NCBI RefSeq assembly: GCF_965118635.1
Contig: NZ_CBCPHV010000010.1
Coordinates: 15,304 to 79,303 of the forward strand
DNA: 64,000 nucleotides
Direction of reading: 5' to 3'
Origin: Empedobacter brevis_A
Lineage (GTDB): Bacteria; Bacteroidota; Bacteroidia; Flavobacteriales; Weeksellaceae
The notes beneath the pieces were generated by a model that had not been told where the DNA came from, made no database searches, and worked only from the letters and a program-made list of their open reading frames with translations. Shown one piece after another: positions 1 through 8,208 of this stretch (positions are counted from its first letter, which is position 1; each line of letters begins with the position of its first letter). The translations under genes and the position numbers were made by a program.

Positions 1-328
1 CATTTTTGTCTATAATATTATAAGAAGAAAAATTAATTTTATCTGTAATTGAAGAAGTATTCAAATCAGCCAACTCATTCTGAACATCTTTATATTGAAT
101 GTTTGACAATTCAACTTCTTGATTTGTAGTAGTTAATTCAACCACAAATTCTGGAAGAAAATATCCTCCAACAAAATAATTATCTTTATTCGAAAAGAAT
201 GGAACATTCACCGTATTTCCATTCGATAAAGAAATTGTTTGATTATTCTCCCAATTAATTTTGTAATTTTGACTAAATAATTGAGGAAATTGAAGTAAAG
301 TTGCAACTAAAATAAAATATTTCTTCAT
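1..328 (-). CDS. porU: PorU, type IX secretion system sortase (N-terminal part only)
   Basis: The gene begins at 328 and runs off the left edge, so only about 109 residues are visible. It opens with a signal peptide (MKKYFILV..., ending near LFSQN) and continues with an N-terminal stretch (NYKINWENN, then a PFFSNKDNYFVGGYFLPEF region) typical of the start of PorU. PorU is the gingipain-like outer-membrane enzyme that removes the C-terminal signal of type IX cargo. The catalytic domain is outside the window, so the call rests on this N-terminus and on the divergent gldJ next door; porV-porU-gldJ clustering is known in flavobacteria. Confidence 0.75.
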   Translation of the reverse strand, partial: MKKYFILVATLLQFPQLFSQNYKINWENNQTISLSNGNTVNVPFFSNKDNYFVGGYFLPEFVVELTTTNQEVELSNIQYKDVQNELADLNTSSITDKINFSSYNIIDKN

Positions 329-387
329 GTCTGAATAACGCTATTTTGACAAATATATTTTCAATCGTAAAATAAAAAAATAATTCT

Positions 388-445
388 TACGTTTGATACA
401 AGAAATAAAGCATTTTTTCGTTGTAAGATTAATGTCAAATGCTTT
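388..445 (+). promoter_or_regulatory. Candidate gldJ promoter and 5'-UTR hairpin
   Basis: TACGTTTG at 388-395 matches the Bacteroidota -7 consensus TAnnTTTG and points at gldJ, which would have a leader of about 85 nt. Within that leader AAAGCATTT (407-415) and AAATGCTTT (437-445) form a perfect 9-bp stem. No clear -33 element is seen. The function of the hairpin is unknown. Confidence 0.35.
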
Positions 446-486
446 TATTTGCATTAAATTTAATTTTCGAAAACCAGAAATATTCT

Positions 487-2121
487 ATGAAAATGAATAA
501 AGGACGTATTTTTTCTCTTGCCCTTGCAGCTGTTACTATGAGTGTATTCATGGGTTGTGCAAGCAGTTCAGGAAAGAAAAAAGGAGGTGGAACAAAAAAT
601 TTCACAAGCCGTACAGGATGGAAACCAAACGATAACAAAGGTTGGTTTTTTTCAGGTAAAAAGAAAGAAAATATCAAAGCATGGCCTGGAATGGTTTTCA
701 TCGAAGGTGGATCTTTTACAATGGGAATTACGAAAGATGACGTGTTACACGATTGGAATAATTCTCCTGTCCGTATGCAAGTAAAATCTTTCTTTATTGG
801 TGAAACTGAGGTTACAAACTACGAATACAAAGAATACTTAACTTGGTTGAAAGTTGTTTTCCCTCCAGAAGACACGCAATACAAGGACATTTATAATGGA
901 GCATTACCAGATGAAACTGTTTTCAACAATCAATTATCTCGTGATGATTTCTCTACAGAAAACTATTTATTTTCGCCAGAATTCAGTTATTATCCTGTAG
1001 TTGGTATTTCTTGGTTACAAGCCGTTAACTATTGTGATTGGTTAACTGATCGTGCTAACGAAAAAGCATTAATGAATAAAGGTATTTTATCGAAAGATTA
1101 TTATGCTAACGAAGAGTACAATTATGGTAATAAAACATTTAGCGCAGAACAATATAAGTTAGGTGATACAAATGTAAATGAAGCGATTGATTCGACTAAA
1201 ATTATGAGAGCGAATCAAATCAAAACGCAAAATACGCGTATCTTAAGAGCGAATCGTGCGACAAGTTCTTTAGAAGTTCAGCCTTTCCGTTTACCAACTG
1301 AAGCTGAATGGGAATATGCAGCATTAGCTTTACCAGGAAATCGCGAATACAACGAATACAAAGGGAAAGAAGTTGCTCAAAATAATCTAAGAGTAACAAA
1401 AGGTGCTCAAAGAGGACAATACTTAGACAACTTCAAACAAGGTCGTGGAGATTACTCTGGTATTGGAGGATTTGGTAACGATGGTTCTGCAATTACAAGT
1501 GATGTTCGCAAATATCCATCAAATGATTTTGGTCTTTACGGAATGTTAGGTAACGTTGCTGAGTGGGTTTCTGATGTTTATCGTCCAATTATCGATGAAG
1601 AAGCGAATGATTTCAACTACTATCGTGGAAACATCTTAAAAACTAAAATTGATAATGGTACAGGAGGTTTCGAAAAATATGACGAAACAAACGTTGAGTA
1701 CGATACATTAGACAACGGAAAATTAGTTTACAGAGGATTACCAGGTTCTTATAAAAAACAAACACAATACGATTTAACAAACTATCGTGATGGTGATCCT
1801 AATTCTTCTTTATCGCCACGTGCAGAAGAAGGAAAAACTGCTGATGAAGCAACAGAAGATATGTACAATGCTCCTCTACGTAAATTTAGAGTAGATGAAA
1901 AAGGACGCGTAATCTTAGAAAAAGATTCTGGTAAACGTACTTCTGATATTTCTGATGAAACTCGTGTTGTAAAAGGTGGTTCTTGGAAAGACCCAATTTA
2001 TTGGATAGATCCAGGACAAAGACGTTACTTGCATCAAGCGCAAGCTACAAACTGGATTGGTTTCCGTGTAGCACAAGAATACACAGGAAGTTTCGAATCA
2101 AAACGTAAAAGAAGAGGATAA
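487..2121 (+). CDS. gldJ: GldJ, gliding-motility lipoprotein
   Basis: GldJ is a 544-residue outer-membrane lipoprotein of the gliding/type IX secretion apparatus, related in sequence to the formylglycine-generating-enzyme (SUMF1) fold. The start at 487 gives a normal lipoprotein signal with lipobox MGC (Cys24); the upstream in-frame ATG at 439 would bury it. The FGE-like domain runs from about residue 60 (GMVFIEGGSFTMG) to the end (VVKGGSW...WIGFRVA), with the signature RLPTEAEWEYAA and GLYGMLGNVAEWV. GldJ is believed to act structurally, not as an enzyme. It lies divergent to porU and ahead of murF. Confidence 0.9.
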   Translation: MKMNKGRIFSLALAAVTMSVFMGCASSSGKKKGGGTKNFTSRTGWKPNDNKGWFFSGKKKENIKAWPGMVFIEGGSFTMGITKDDVLHDWNNSPVRMQVKSFFIGETEVTNYEYKEYLTWLKVVFPPEDTQYKDIYNGALPDETVFNNQLSRDDFSTENYLFSPEFSYYPVVGISWLQAVNYCDWLTDRANEKALMNKGILSKDYYANEEYNYGNKTFSAEQYKLGDTNVNEAIDSTKIMRANQIKTQNTRILRANRATSSLEVQPFRLPTEAEWEYAALALPGNREYNEYKGKEVAQNNLRVTKGAQRGQYLDNFKQGRGDYSGIGGFGNDGSAITSDVRKYPSNDFGLYGMLGNVAEWVSDVYRPIIDEEANDFNYYRGNILKTKIDNGTGGFEKYDETNVEYDTLDNGKLVYRGLPGSYKKQTQYDLTNYRDGDPNSSLSPRAEEGKTADEATEDMYNAPLRKFRVDEKGRVILEKDSGKRTSDISDETRVVKGGSWKDPIYWIDPGQRRYLHQAQATNWIGFRVAQEYTGSFESKRKRRG

Positions 2122-2142
2122 TAATCCTTCTCAAAATATTTT

Positions 2143-2176
2143 AAATCTCGTTGATTAATTTCAGCGAGATTTTTTA
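2143..2176 (+). terminator. Intrinsic terminator between gldJ and murF
   Basis: Stem AAATCTCG (2143-2150) with CGAGATTT (2165-2172), followed by a T tract. It lies 22 bp after the gldJ stop and just before murF, so it may end gldJ transcription or act as a partial attenuator for murF. Confidence 0.6.
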
Positions 2177-2186
2177 TTTTTACAAC

Positions 2187-3467
2187 ATGAAAACAGCAGA
2201 AATATTCGATCAATTTCTTAAATCGAAAATCGTTACAACTGATACACGCAACATCTCAAAAAACTGTATCTTTTTTGCTTTAAAAGGAGCTAATTTCAAT
2301 GGAAATACATTTGGTCAAGAAGCCATCAACCAAGGTGCTGCAATGGCAATTGTTGACGAAAAAGAGTTTGAAAATAATAATCAAAATATTTTCCTTGTCG
2401 AAGATGCTTTAGAAGCTTTACAAGATTTGGCAAGAACTTATCGCAATTATTTAAAAATTCCTTTCATCGGATTAACTGGTTCAAATGGTAAAACAACTAC
2501 AAAAGAATTGATTTCGGCTGTATTAAAAGAAAAATTCAGAACACATTATACATTTGGAAATTTAAATAACCATATTGGCGTTCCTTTAACAATACTTTCT
2601 ATTCCAGAAGATACAGAAATCGCTGTAATCGAAATGGGTGCAAATCATCAAAAAGAAATCGAATTATTAGCTTCTATTTCTCAACCCGATTTCGGTTATA
2701 TTACTAATTTTGGGAAAGCGCATTTAGAAGGTTTCGGAGGTTTTGAAGGTGTTATCAAAGGTAAATCAGAATTATATGATTATCTTCAAATGCATAACAA
2801 AACAGCTTTTGTTAATCTAAACGATCCTATTCAAGTCGAAAAAACGAATAATATCAATCGAATTACTTTTTCTGATAAAAATAATGCTGATGTTCAAATT
2901 GAATTAATCGAAAACGAAACTGAATATTTAGCTGTAGAATATGACAATTTAATTATACATTCTCATCTTACAGGAAACTATAATTTCAGCAATATTTCTT
3001 GTGCAATAGCAATCGGACAACATTTCGGAATTGACCGTGATACTATCAAAAATGGAATTGAAAATTATTTTCCTTCAAATAATCGTTCGCAAATAATTAC
3101 TAAAGAAAATTATAAAATTGTGATGGATGCTTACAACGCAAATCCAAGTAGTATGGAAGCTTCGTTTTATAATTTTGTAAAATTCGACGGTTCTAAAACA
3201 ATTGTAATTGGCGATATGTTTGAACTTGGCGAAGAATCAAAAGCCGAACATCAACGTATTTTAGATTTAGCTGAACAATTAGACTTTGATCAAATTTTTG
3301 TTTTAGGACACAATTTTAGCGAAACGATTACAAATAATCCAAAAGTTCAAAAATTTGAAAACCGCGTTGCTTTTGAAGATTATTTAAAAAAGAATCCTAT
3401 TAAAACTCAAAATATTCTAATCAAAGGTTCACATGGCATGAGACTTGATTTATTAGAAAATATTTAA
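2187..3467 (+). CDS. murF: MurF, UDP-MurNAc-tripeptide--D-Ala-D-Ala ligase
   Basis: MurF is the cytoplasmic ATP-dependent ligase that adds D-Ala-D-Ala to the UDP-MurNAc-tripeptide, the last cytoplasmic step of peptidoglycan-monomer assembly. The start at 2187 (MKTAEIFDQF) is preferred to the in-frame ATG at 2151, which would put part of the preceding terminator inside the gene. At 426 residues it has normal length. The P-loop GSNGKTT is at 98-104, the central domain carries EMGANH and ITNFGKAHLEGF, and the C-terminal ligase domain carries MDAYNANPSSM and IGDMFELGEES. It is not in a dcw cluster here. Confidence 0.93.
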   Translation: MKTAEIFDQFLKSKIVTTDTRNISKNCIFFALKGANFNGNTFGQEAINQGAAMAIVDEKEFENNNQNIFLVEDALEALQDLARTYRNYLKIPFIGLTGSNGKTTTKELISAVLKEKFRTHYTFGNLNNHIGVPLTILSIPEDTEIAVIEMGANHQKEIELLASISQPDFGYITNFGKAHLEGFGGFEGVIKGKSELYDYLQMHNKTAFVNLNDPIQVEKTNNINRITFSDKNNADVQIELIENETEYLAVEYDNLIIHSHLTGNYNFSNISCAIAIGQHFGIDRDTIKNGIENYFPSNNRSQIITKENYKIVMDAYNANPSSMEASFYNFVKFDGSKTIVIGDMFELGEESKAEHQRILDLAEQLDFDQIFVLGHNFSETITNNPKVQKFENRVAFEDYLKKNPIKTQNILIKGSHGMRLDLLENI

Positions 3468-3487
3468 TTAAAATAATTTAAAAATCA

Positions 3488-4006
3488 ATGCTTAAATCAA
3501 TCTTTTTAACTCTCTTTTGCTCAGTAACTTTTGCTCAATCTCAATCCATAATTCATTGGAAAAAAGATTTTAAAATGAATTATGAAAACTTCAAAAAGAA
3601 ACCTACTCAAACAAAAACTCCTCAAGGTTTTTTGGATTCTAAATTAGGATGGCAAATTGCTGAAATAGATGGAGAAATACCAGAACTAAAGGTTTTTAAT
3701 AAATTTGATGAAAATAATTCTTGGATTTCGATGAAACATGCTGGAATTCTAAATGAAATGCAGCTACAATTTGATTTATCTGAATTGTATGCACGAAAAA
3801 TAAGAAAAGATTTTGAAAATCTTAGAACACAAAAAGTAGTCAATAAAGAAGCTTATAAAGCCAAATTTACATCTGGATCAAACAATTTTCAAAAGAGATT
3901 AAGATCAATTGCAGGAGTTTCTCTCAACCAACCAGATTTATATAAATTACTTAATAAACAGATTCAAGATTCTTTAGTAATTTATCAGGCTTATATATCA
4001 GATTAA
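3488..4006 (+). CDS. Secreted DUF922-like protein with degraded active-site motif
   Basis: A 172-residue protein with an N-terminal signal peptide ending near TFAQ. The body resembles DUF922-type secreted proteins of Bacteroidota: an IHWKKDFKMNYENFKKKP entry, then a segment ending FDLSELYARKIRKDF. In that family a HExxHFD metal-binding motif normally precedes the ARK helix. Here the equivalent is NEMQLQFD (about residues 93-100), with both histidines lost, so it is probably not catalytically active. Family assignment is from motif memory and is moderate. It sits 20 bp after murF and has its own terminator downstream. Confidence 0.45.
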   Translation: MLKSIFLTLFCSVTFAQSQSIIHWKKDFKMNYENFKKKPTQTKTPQGFLDSKLGWQIAEIDGEIPELKVFNKFDENNSWISMKHAGILNEMQLQFDLSELYARKIRKDFENLRTQKVVNKEAYKAKFTSGSNNFQKRLRSIAGVSLNQPDLYKLLNKQIQDSLVIYQAYISD

Positions 4007-4057
4007 TTTAACAATATATAAACTTTAATTTTTTTAATTTTGAATAATAATAAATAT

Positions 4058-4084
4058 AAGCTGTGATTTTTCACAGCTTTTTTT
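4058..4084 (+). terminator. Intrinsic terminator
   Basis: AAGCTGTGA (4058-4066), TTTT loop, TCACAGCTT (4071-4079) and a run of T. It ends the murF/DUF922-like unit before the endonuclease gene. Confidence 0.85.
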
Positions 4085-4098
4085 AACACATTTGGTTT

Positions 4099-5202
4099 AT
4101 GAAAAAAATTTTATACTCTTTAAGTCTTTGTGCTTTTAGTATCACTACTCTAGCACAAGCTCCTAACGGCTATTACAATACAGCTACAGGATCTGGTTAT
4201 GCATTGAAAACTCAATTATATAATATCATTAAAGGTCATACAACGAAAAGTTATGATGATCTAAAAGGTTTATACAGACAAAAAGATGCTGATAATGGTT
4301 TTCAGGATAAATATTATGAGAAAGACAATACAATCTTAGATATATATTCTGAAATTGCTACGGCAAAAGATCCATATAATTTCACACCAGGTCAAAAAGA
4401 ATGTGGAAATTATAAAAATGAAGGTGATTGTTACAATAGAGAACACTTGGTTCCGCAAAGTATATTTAATAAAAAATCTCCTATGGTTTCTGATCCTTTT
4501 CATATTTGGCCTACAGATGGTAAAGTAAATGGAATGAGAAGCAACTATCCTTTTGGTGTTGTTGGAAATGCTACTTATACTTCACTCAATGGCTCAAAGT
4601 TAGGAAATAATAAAAATTCTGGTTATTCTGCTGGATATTCTGGTATTGTTTTCGAGCCTATTGATGAATTTAAAGGAGATATTGCTCGTGCCTATTTATA
4701 TTTTGCAACGCGTTATCAAGAAAATGGAATTCAAGGTTGGTCTTATGCCATGTTTAACGGAACAAAAGACAAAATTTTTACAGAAACTTTCTTGAAAATT
4801 TTATTGACATGGCATTTAAATGATCCTGTTTCTGATCGAGAAAAAGACATTAATGATTTAGTATATAGATATCAAAAAAATAGAAACCCATTTATTGATC
4901 ATCCAGAATATGTAGAAAAAATTTGGGGATCAAATTTAGCAAGTTATGATTTTGAATATCAAAAACGTGATGATATTTCAGTTTACAATTTTACAAATCG
5001 TTCAGTAAAAGTTAAACTTGAAAATAATTCAAAATCTATTCAAAAAGTTTCTGTATTTAATTTCAACGGACAATTAATAGATGAAGTTTCTAATTCTTCA
5101 AATCAAAAAGAAATTGAAGTTAAGTTTAAAACGCCAGGAGTTTATATCATCAAGGTTGTAGGAAACCAAATGGAAATAAACAAACGTGTAGTTATTAAAT
5201 AA
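4099..5202 (+). CDS. Secreted endonuclease I family nuclease with type IX sorting domain
   Basis: A 367-residue extracellular nuclease. The signal peptide ends near TTLAQA (residues 1-21). The endonuclease I (EndA/NucM/Vvn-type) domain covers about 25-275, with the catalytic NREH at 113-116, followed by LVPQSIF, DPFHIWPTDGKVN and RAYLYFATRY. The last 80 residues (VSVFNFNGQLIDEV...GVYIIKV...KRVVIK) form a type A C-terminal sorting domain, the signal recognised by the type IX system. Expected role is degradation of extracellular DNA/RNA for nutrition or biofilm turnover. PorU, whose gene begins at 328, would be the protease that removes the C-terminal signal. Confidence 0.9.
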   Translation: MKKILYSLSLCAFSITTLAQAPNGYYNTATGSGYALKTQLYNIIKGHTTKSYDDLKGLYRQKDADNGFQDKYYEKDNTILDIYSEIATAKDPYNFTPGQKECGNYKNEGDCYNREHLVPQSIFNKKSPMVSDPFHIWPTDGKVNGMRSNYPFGVVGNATYTSLNGSKLGNNKNSGYSAGYSGIVFEPIDEFKGDIARAYLYFATRYQENGIQGWSYAMFNGTKDKIFTETFLKILLTWHLNDPVSDREKDINDLVYRYQKNRNPFIDHPEYVEKIWGSNLASYDFEYQKRDDISVYNFTNRSVKVKLENNSKSIQKVSVFNFNGQLIDEVSNSSNQKEIEVKFKTPGVYIIKVVGNQMEINKRVVIK

Positions 5203-5221
5203 CTAAAATAATAATAGAATT

Positions 5222-5259
5222 AAAAAATCCTTCGCTAGCAAAAGTGAAGGATTTTTTTT
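5222..5259 (+). terminator. Intrinsic terminator after the endonuclease gene
   Basis: AAAATCCTTC...GAAGGATTTTTTTT with a loop of about 12 nt, 20 bp after the endonuclease stop codon. Confidence 0.85.
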
Positions 5260-5281
5260 GAGTAGTAAATGAGTAAAATTA

Positions 5282-5389
5282 TTAGTCATTATTGATATTT
5301 TTTTTAAAAAAAGTACTTCCATAAAGAAACATTATTAATAATAGAGGAATACCAATTATGACTGATAACAAAATAAATAGTTTTAACAT
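5282..5389 (-). CDS. Possible 35-residue single-pass membrane protein
   Basis: An ATG at 5389 opens 35 codons ending in TAA at 5282-5284. The product starts MLKLFILLSVIIGIPLLLIM, one hydrophobic helix, and ends in a short basic/polar tail (FFKKNINND). Such miniature membrane proteins are common in flavobacteria, but no strong ribosome-binding site or homologue can be shown. It lies in an otherwise empty gap between the endonuclease terminator and the fsa terminator. AT-rich DNA can give such ORFs by chance. Confidence 0.3.
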   Translation of the reverse strand: MLKLFILLSVIIGIPLLLIMFLYGSTFFKKNINND

Positions 5390-5535
5390 ACTGATGAAAA
5401 ATATTTTCGTTTCTAATACTTTATACAATTTACTAATAGTTCGATTATATTATTCATAATAAAATACCTTTTTTAATAAATTAATAATATTTTTATTAAA
5501 TCAATAATTTTCAGCTTTCTAAAATTTTAAATTCA

Positions 5536-5564
5536 TAAAAAAAGTCGCTTAAAATTAAGCGACT
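5536..5564 (-). terminator. Intrinsic terminator of fsa (leftward)
   Basis: AGTCGCTTAA (5543-5552) pairs with TTAAGCGACT (5555-5564). On the minus strand it is followed by a run of T (A run on the plus strand, 5537-5543). It ends the leftward fsa transcript. Confidence 0.8.
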
Positions 5565-5594
5565 CATATATTATAAGTATTTTACTTAAAAATC

Positions 5595-6251
5595 TTATTG
5601 ATTTCCCTTTTCGTAATCAGCTAAGAATTGAGCTAAACCAGAATCTGTTAAAGGATGTTTTAATAATCCTAAGATTGAAGATAAAGGTCCTGTCATTACA
5701 TCAGCTCCAATTTTTGCACAATTTACAATATGCATTGTATTACGAACTGAAGCAGCTAAAATTTGAGTTTCATATAAATAGTTATCATAAACCAAACGAA
5801 TTTCTTCGATTAAGTTTAAACCATCTGTAGAAATATCATCTAAACGTCCGATAAATGGAGAAACGTATGTTGCACCAGCTTTTGCTGCTAATAATGCTTG
5901 TCCTACAGAAAAAACTAAAGTTACATTAGTTCTAATTCCTTTTGTAGAAAAATATTTACACGCTTTCACACCATCTTTTGTCATAGGAATTTTAACTACG
6001 ATTTGAGGATTTAAAGCGGCTAAAGCTTCTCCTTCTTTTACCATTCCTTCAAAATCTGTCGAAATTACTTCAGCAGAAACATCTCCATCAACTAATTCAC
6101 AAATAGCTTTGTAGTGATTTAAAATATTTTCTTTACCTGTAATTCCTTCTTTTGCCATTAAAGATGGATTTGTTGTTACACCATCTAAAACTCCTAAATC
6201 TTGGGCTTCTTTAATGTCAGCTAAGTTAGCTGTATCGATAAAAAATTTCAT
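5595..6251 (-). CDS. fsa: Fructose-6-phosphate aldolase / small transaldolase (TalC/FSA family)
   Basis: A 218-residue class I aldolase of the short transaldolase family (MipB/TalC). It starts MKFFIDTANLADIKEA and has DGVTTNPSLMAKEG at 23-36 and the Schiff-base lysine K87 in VVKIPMT. The C-terminus is typical (GADVMTGPLSSILGLLKHPLTDSGLAQFLADYEK). Known members interconvert fructose-6-phosphate with dihydroxyacetone plus glyceraldehyde-3-phosphate, or act as transaldolases in the pentose-phosphate pathway; sequence alone does not separate the two. A leftward terminator follows directly. Confidence 0.9.
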   Translation of the reverse strand: MKFFIDTANLADIKEAQDLGVLDGVTTNPSLMAKEGITGKENILNHYKAICELVDGDVSAEVISTDFEGMVKEGEALAALNPQIVVKIPMTKDGVKACKYFSTKGIRTNVTLVFSVGQALLAAKAGATYVSPFIGRLDDISTDGLNLIEEIRLVYDNYLYETQILAASVRNTMHIVNCAKIGADVMTGPLSSILGLLKHPLTDSGLAQFLADYEKGNQ

Positions 6252-6332
6252 TATTGTCTGTATTTCGTTGAAACAAAATTAAGAATTAAATTATAGAAAA
6301 CCATTAATCTTAAAGATAACCTTAAAAATATT

Positions 6333-7085
6333 TTATACCGCTGTATATCCGCCGTCAACAAGGTAATATCCGCCTGTCATAAAAGATGCTTTATCAGAAC
6401 TTAAAAATAAAACCAATTCAGCAACTTCCTCTGGTTTGCCCAAGCGTCCCATTGGATGTTTCGTAACAAGTAATTCTAGATAGTCTGCACTCAAATTGTT
6501 TGACAACAATGGAGTCATTATATAACCTGGGCCGACAGCATTGCATCGAATATTTTTTGGACCATATTCTGCTCCAATATTTTTAGTCAATCCTACAACT
6601 CCATGTTTTGCAGAAGTGTAAGCAGAACTCATTGGTGCCGCAACTGTTCCATGAATAGAAGCCATATTTACAATAGATCCTCCTCCATTCTTTTCCATTG
6701 CTTTCAACTGATATTTACAGCCGTAAAAAACACCATTAAAATTGATATCAATTACTTTCTTCCAAGCATCTATCGAATAATTTTCAGTTAATTCAGCAGG
6801 TCCAGCAATTCCAGCATTATTACAAGCAATATCAAGCTTTCCGTAAACTTCAAGTGTTTTGTTTACTAATGCTTCATTATCTTCTGGTAACGAAGTATCA
6901 GCCTTAAAAAATATTGCTTCTCCTCCATTCTTTTTAATGATTTCTACAACCTCATTACCTCCTTTTTCATCAATATCAGAAACCACTACCTTAGCTCCTT
7001 CTTTTGCATATAATTCGGCTATTGCTTTTCCTATTCCAGAACTTGCTCCAGTCACAATCGCAACTTTGTTTTTTAAACTTGACAT
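6333..7085 (-). CDS. SDR family NAD(P)-dependent oxidoreductase
   Basis: A 250-residue classical short-chain dehydrogenase. It has the cofactor-binding TGASSGIG at 12-19, an acidic SDID after beta-2 suggesting NAD(H) preference, CNNAGIAG at 88-95, and the catalytic triad S143, Y156, K160 (YTSAK). The end HPMGRLGKPEEVAELVLFLSSDKASFMTGGYYLVDGGYTAV is usual for glucose 1-dehydrogenase/3-oxoacyl reductase-like enzymes. The substrate cannot be read from the sequence. A perfect palindrome 18 bp upstream of the start suggests regulated expression. Confidence 0.85.
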   Translation of the reverse strand: MSSLKNKVAIVTGASSGIGKAIAELYAKEGAKVVVSDIDEKGGNEVVEIIKKNGGEAIFFKADTSLPEDNEALVNKTLEVYGKLDIACNNAGIAGPAELTENYSIDAWKKVIDINFNGVFYGCKYQLKAMEKNGGGSIVNMASIHGTVAAPMSSAYTSAKHGVVGLTKNIGAEYGPKNIRCNAVGPGYIMTPLLSNNLSADYLELLVTKHPMGRLGKPEEVAELVLFLSSDKASFMTGGYYLVDGGYTAV

Positions 7086-7102
7086 AATTTTATGATTTTA
7101 AT

Positions 7103-7118
7103 TGATTAAAGTTAATCA
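7103..7118 (-). promoter_or_regulatory. Palindromic candidate operator upstream of the SDR gene
   Basis: TGATTAA-AG-TTAATCA is a perfect inverted repeat 18 bp upstream of the SDR start. On the minus strand it overlaps TAACTTTA, one base from the TAnnTTTG -7 consensus, so a bound regulator would block the promoter. No regulator gene is adjacent. Confidence 0.4.
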
Positions 7119-7272
7119 TTTAAAATCGGATATATAAAACATTTAGTAGAAATAACATTGTTTAAAATCATTTAATTTTATTCTTTATTTTGAAAAGAAT
7201 TTCTAGCTTATGAGTAAATCTAGTTTAAAGCAATTCTAATTTTTTTATATTTGATGTAAATAACTCTTTTTA

Positions 7273-8025
7273 ATGAAAAATCTTATACTAGCATCTCTTT
7301 TATGTGGCTTATCGACACTAAATGCACAAGAAACAAGTGATTTTAAATACATTAATATTCCTGAAAATTTTTCTGACTTCAATAAGGATCAATATCAATT
7401 AAATAATAGATTAAGATATTTATTAACACAAAAAAAATATGAAGTTTTACCTTCTGACAAATCTAATTGGCCACAAGAAGTAGAACAAAATCCTTGTTTA
7501 GCTTTGAATGCTGATATTTTTAAAGTTAAAAGTTTTTTGAACAATAAATTAGAAGTAAAATTTACAGATTGCTCTAATAAAACTATCGAAAAATTTGAAG
7601 GAACTTCTAAAATAAAAGAATATGACAAAGGTTATCAAGAAGCCTTAAAATTAGCGTTAAATTCTTTGAAATCTCAAAATGCTAAAGTTTCTACAACAAC
7701 GATTCAACCGAAAGAACAACAAACGGAATCGACATATATGCCCGAACCGAAAGGAGTTCAAGTTACAGCGACGAATTTGTTAACTGATGGAAAAAATACT
7801 TTCCAGAAAATTGATCTTCAAAATGGTGGTTTTATGTTGATGTCTGAAAATGGAAATCAAGTTATTGCGAAATTTGAACCAACTTTAAAAAATGGTATTT
7901 ATAGAGTTATCGTTACCAAAGGAGATTCGAAATATTTTTCTGTAGGTTATATCAGTGGAGATACAATTTCGTACGAAGCAAATGAAAATAATAATTGGAA
8001 AGAAATTAAATTATCTGCTAAATAA
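7273..8025 (+). CDS. Secreted protein of unknown function
   Basis: 250 residues with a signal peptide ending at LNAQE (about residue 20). The N-terminal half (NNRLRYLLTQKKYEVLPSDKSNWPQE...NPCLALNADIFKVKS) resembles lipoprotein-like domains that reduce to a pair of cysteines (NPCLALNADI...FTDCSNKT). A linker rich in Ser/Thr/Gln follows, and the C-terminal 80 residues repeat an LXNGXFXL/MSENGNQVIAKF beta pattern. I do not recognise a named family. It is followed after 7 bp by a broken mini-gene for a second secreted protein. Confidence 0.7.
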   Translation: MKNLILASLLCGLSTLNAQETSDFKYINIPENFSDFNKDQYQLNNRLRYLLTQKKYEVLPSDKSNWPQEVEQNPCLALNADIFKVKSFLNNKLEVKFTDCSNKTIEKFEGTSKIKEYDKGYQEALKLALNSLKSQNAKVSTTTIQPKEQQTESTYMPEPKGVQVTATNLLTDGKNTFQKIDLQNGGFMLMSENGNQVIAKFEPTLKNGIYRVIVTKGDSKYFSVGYISGDTISYEANENNNWKEIKLSAK

Positions 8026-8032
8026 TACGATT

Positions 8033-8172
8033 ATGAAAACGATTTTATCAAGTTTATTTCTATTGGCTCTAACATCGCTTCAGGCACAAAATATTATTTG
8101 AACGGAAATAATATTATCATCGAATACAAAACAGGTGATAAATTTTGGTCAACTACAACTTATTCAAAATAA
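8033..8172 (+). pseudogene. Frameshifted small secreted protein
   Basis: ATG at 8033 encodes a perfect signal peptide (MKTILSSLFLLALTSLQAQ) but meets TGA at 8099-8101 after 22 codons. One frame over, coding character continues (YYLNGNNIIIEYKTGDKFWS to a TAA at 8170-8172). Joining the two frames near 8090-8098 gives a plausible secreted peptide of about 45 residues. A one-base indel, real or a sequencing error, best explains it. Confidence 0.55.
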
Positions 8173-8182
8173 GTTTTTATAG

Positions 8183-8190
8183 TACATTTG
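8183..8190 (+). promoter_or_regulatory. Candidate promoter (-7 box) of the oligopeptidase gene
   Basis: TACATTTG matches TAnnTTTG and lies 18 bp upstream of the start codon at 8209. It implies a short 5' leader. The -33 element is weak. Confidence 0.4.
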
Positions 8191-8208
8191 CACCTTAAAT
8201 AGTAGAAA

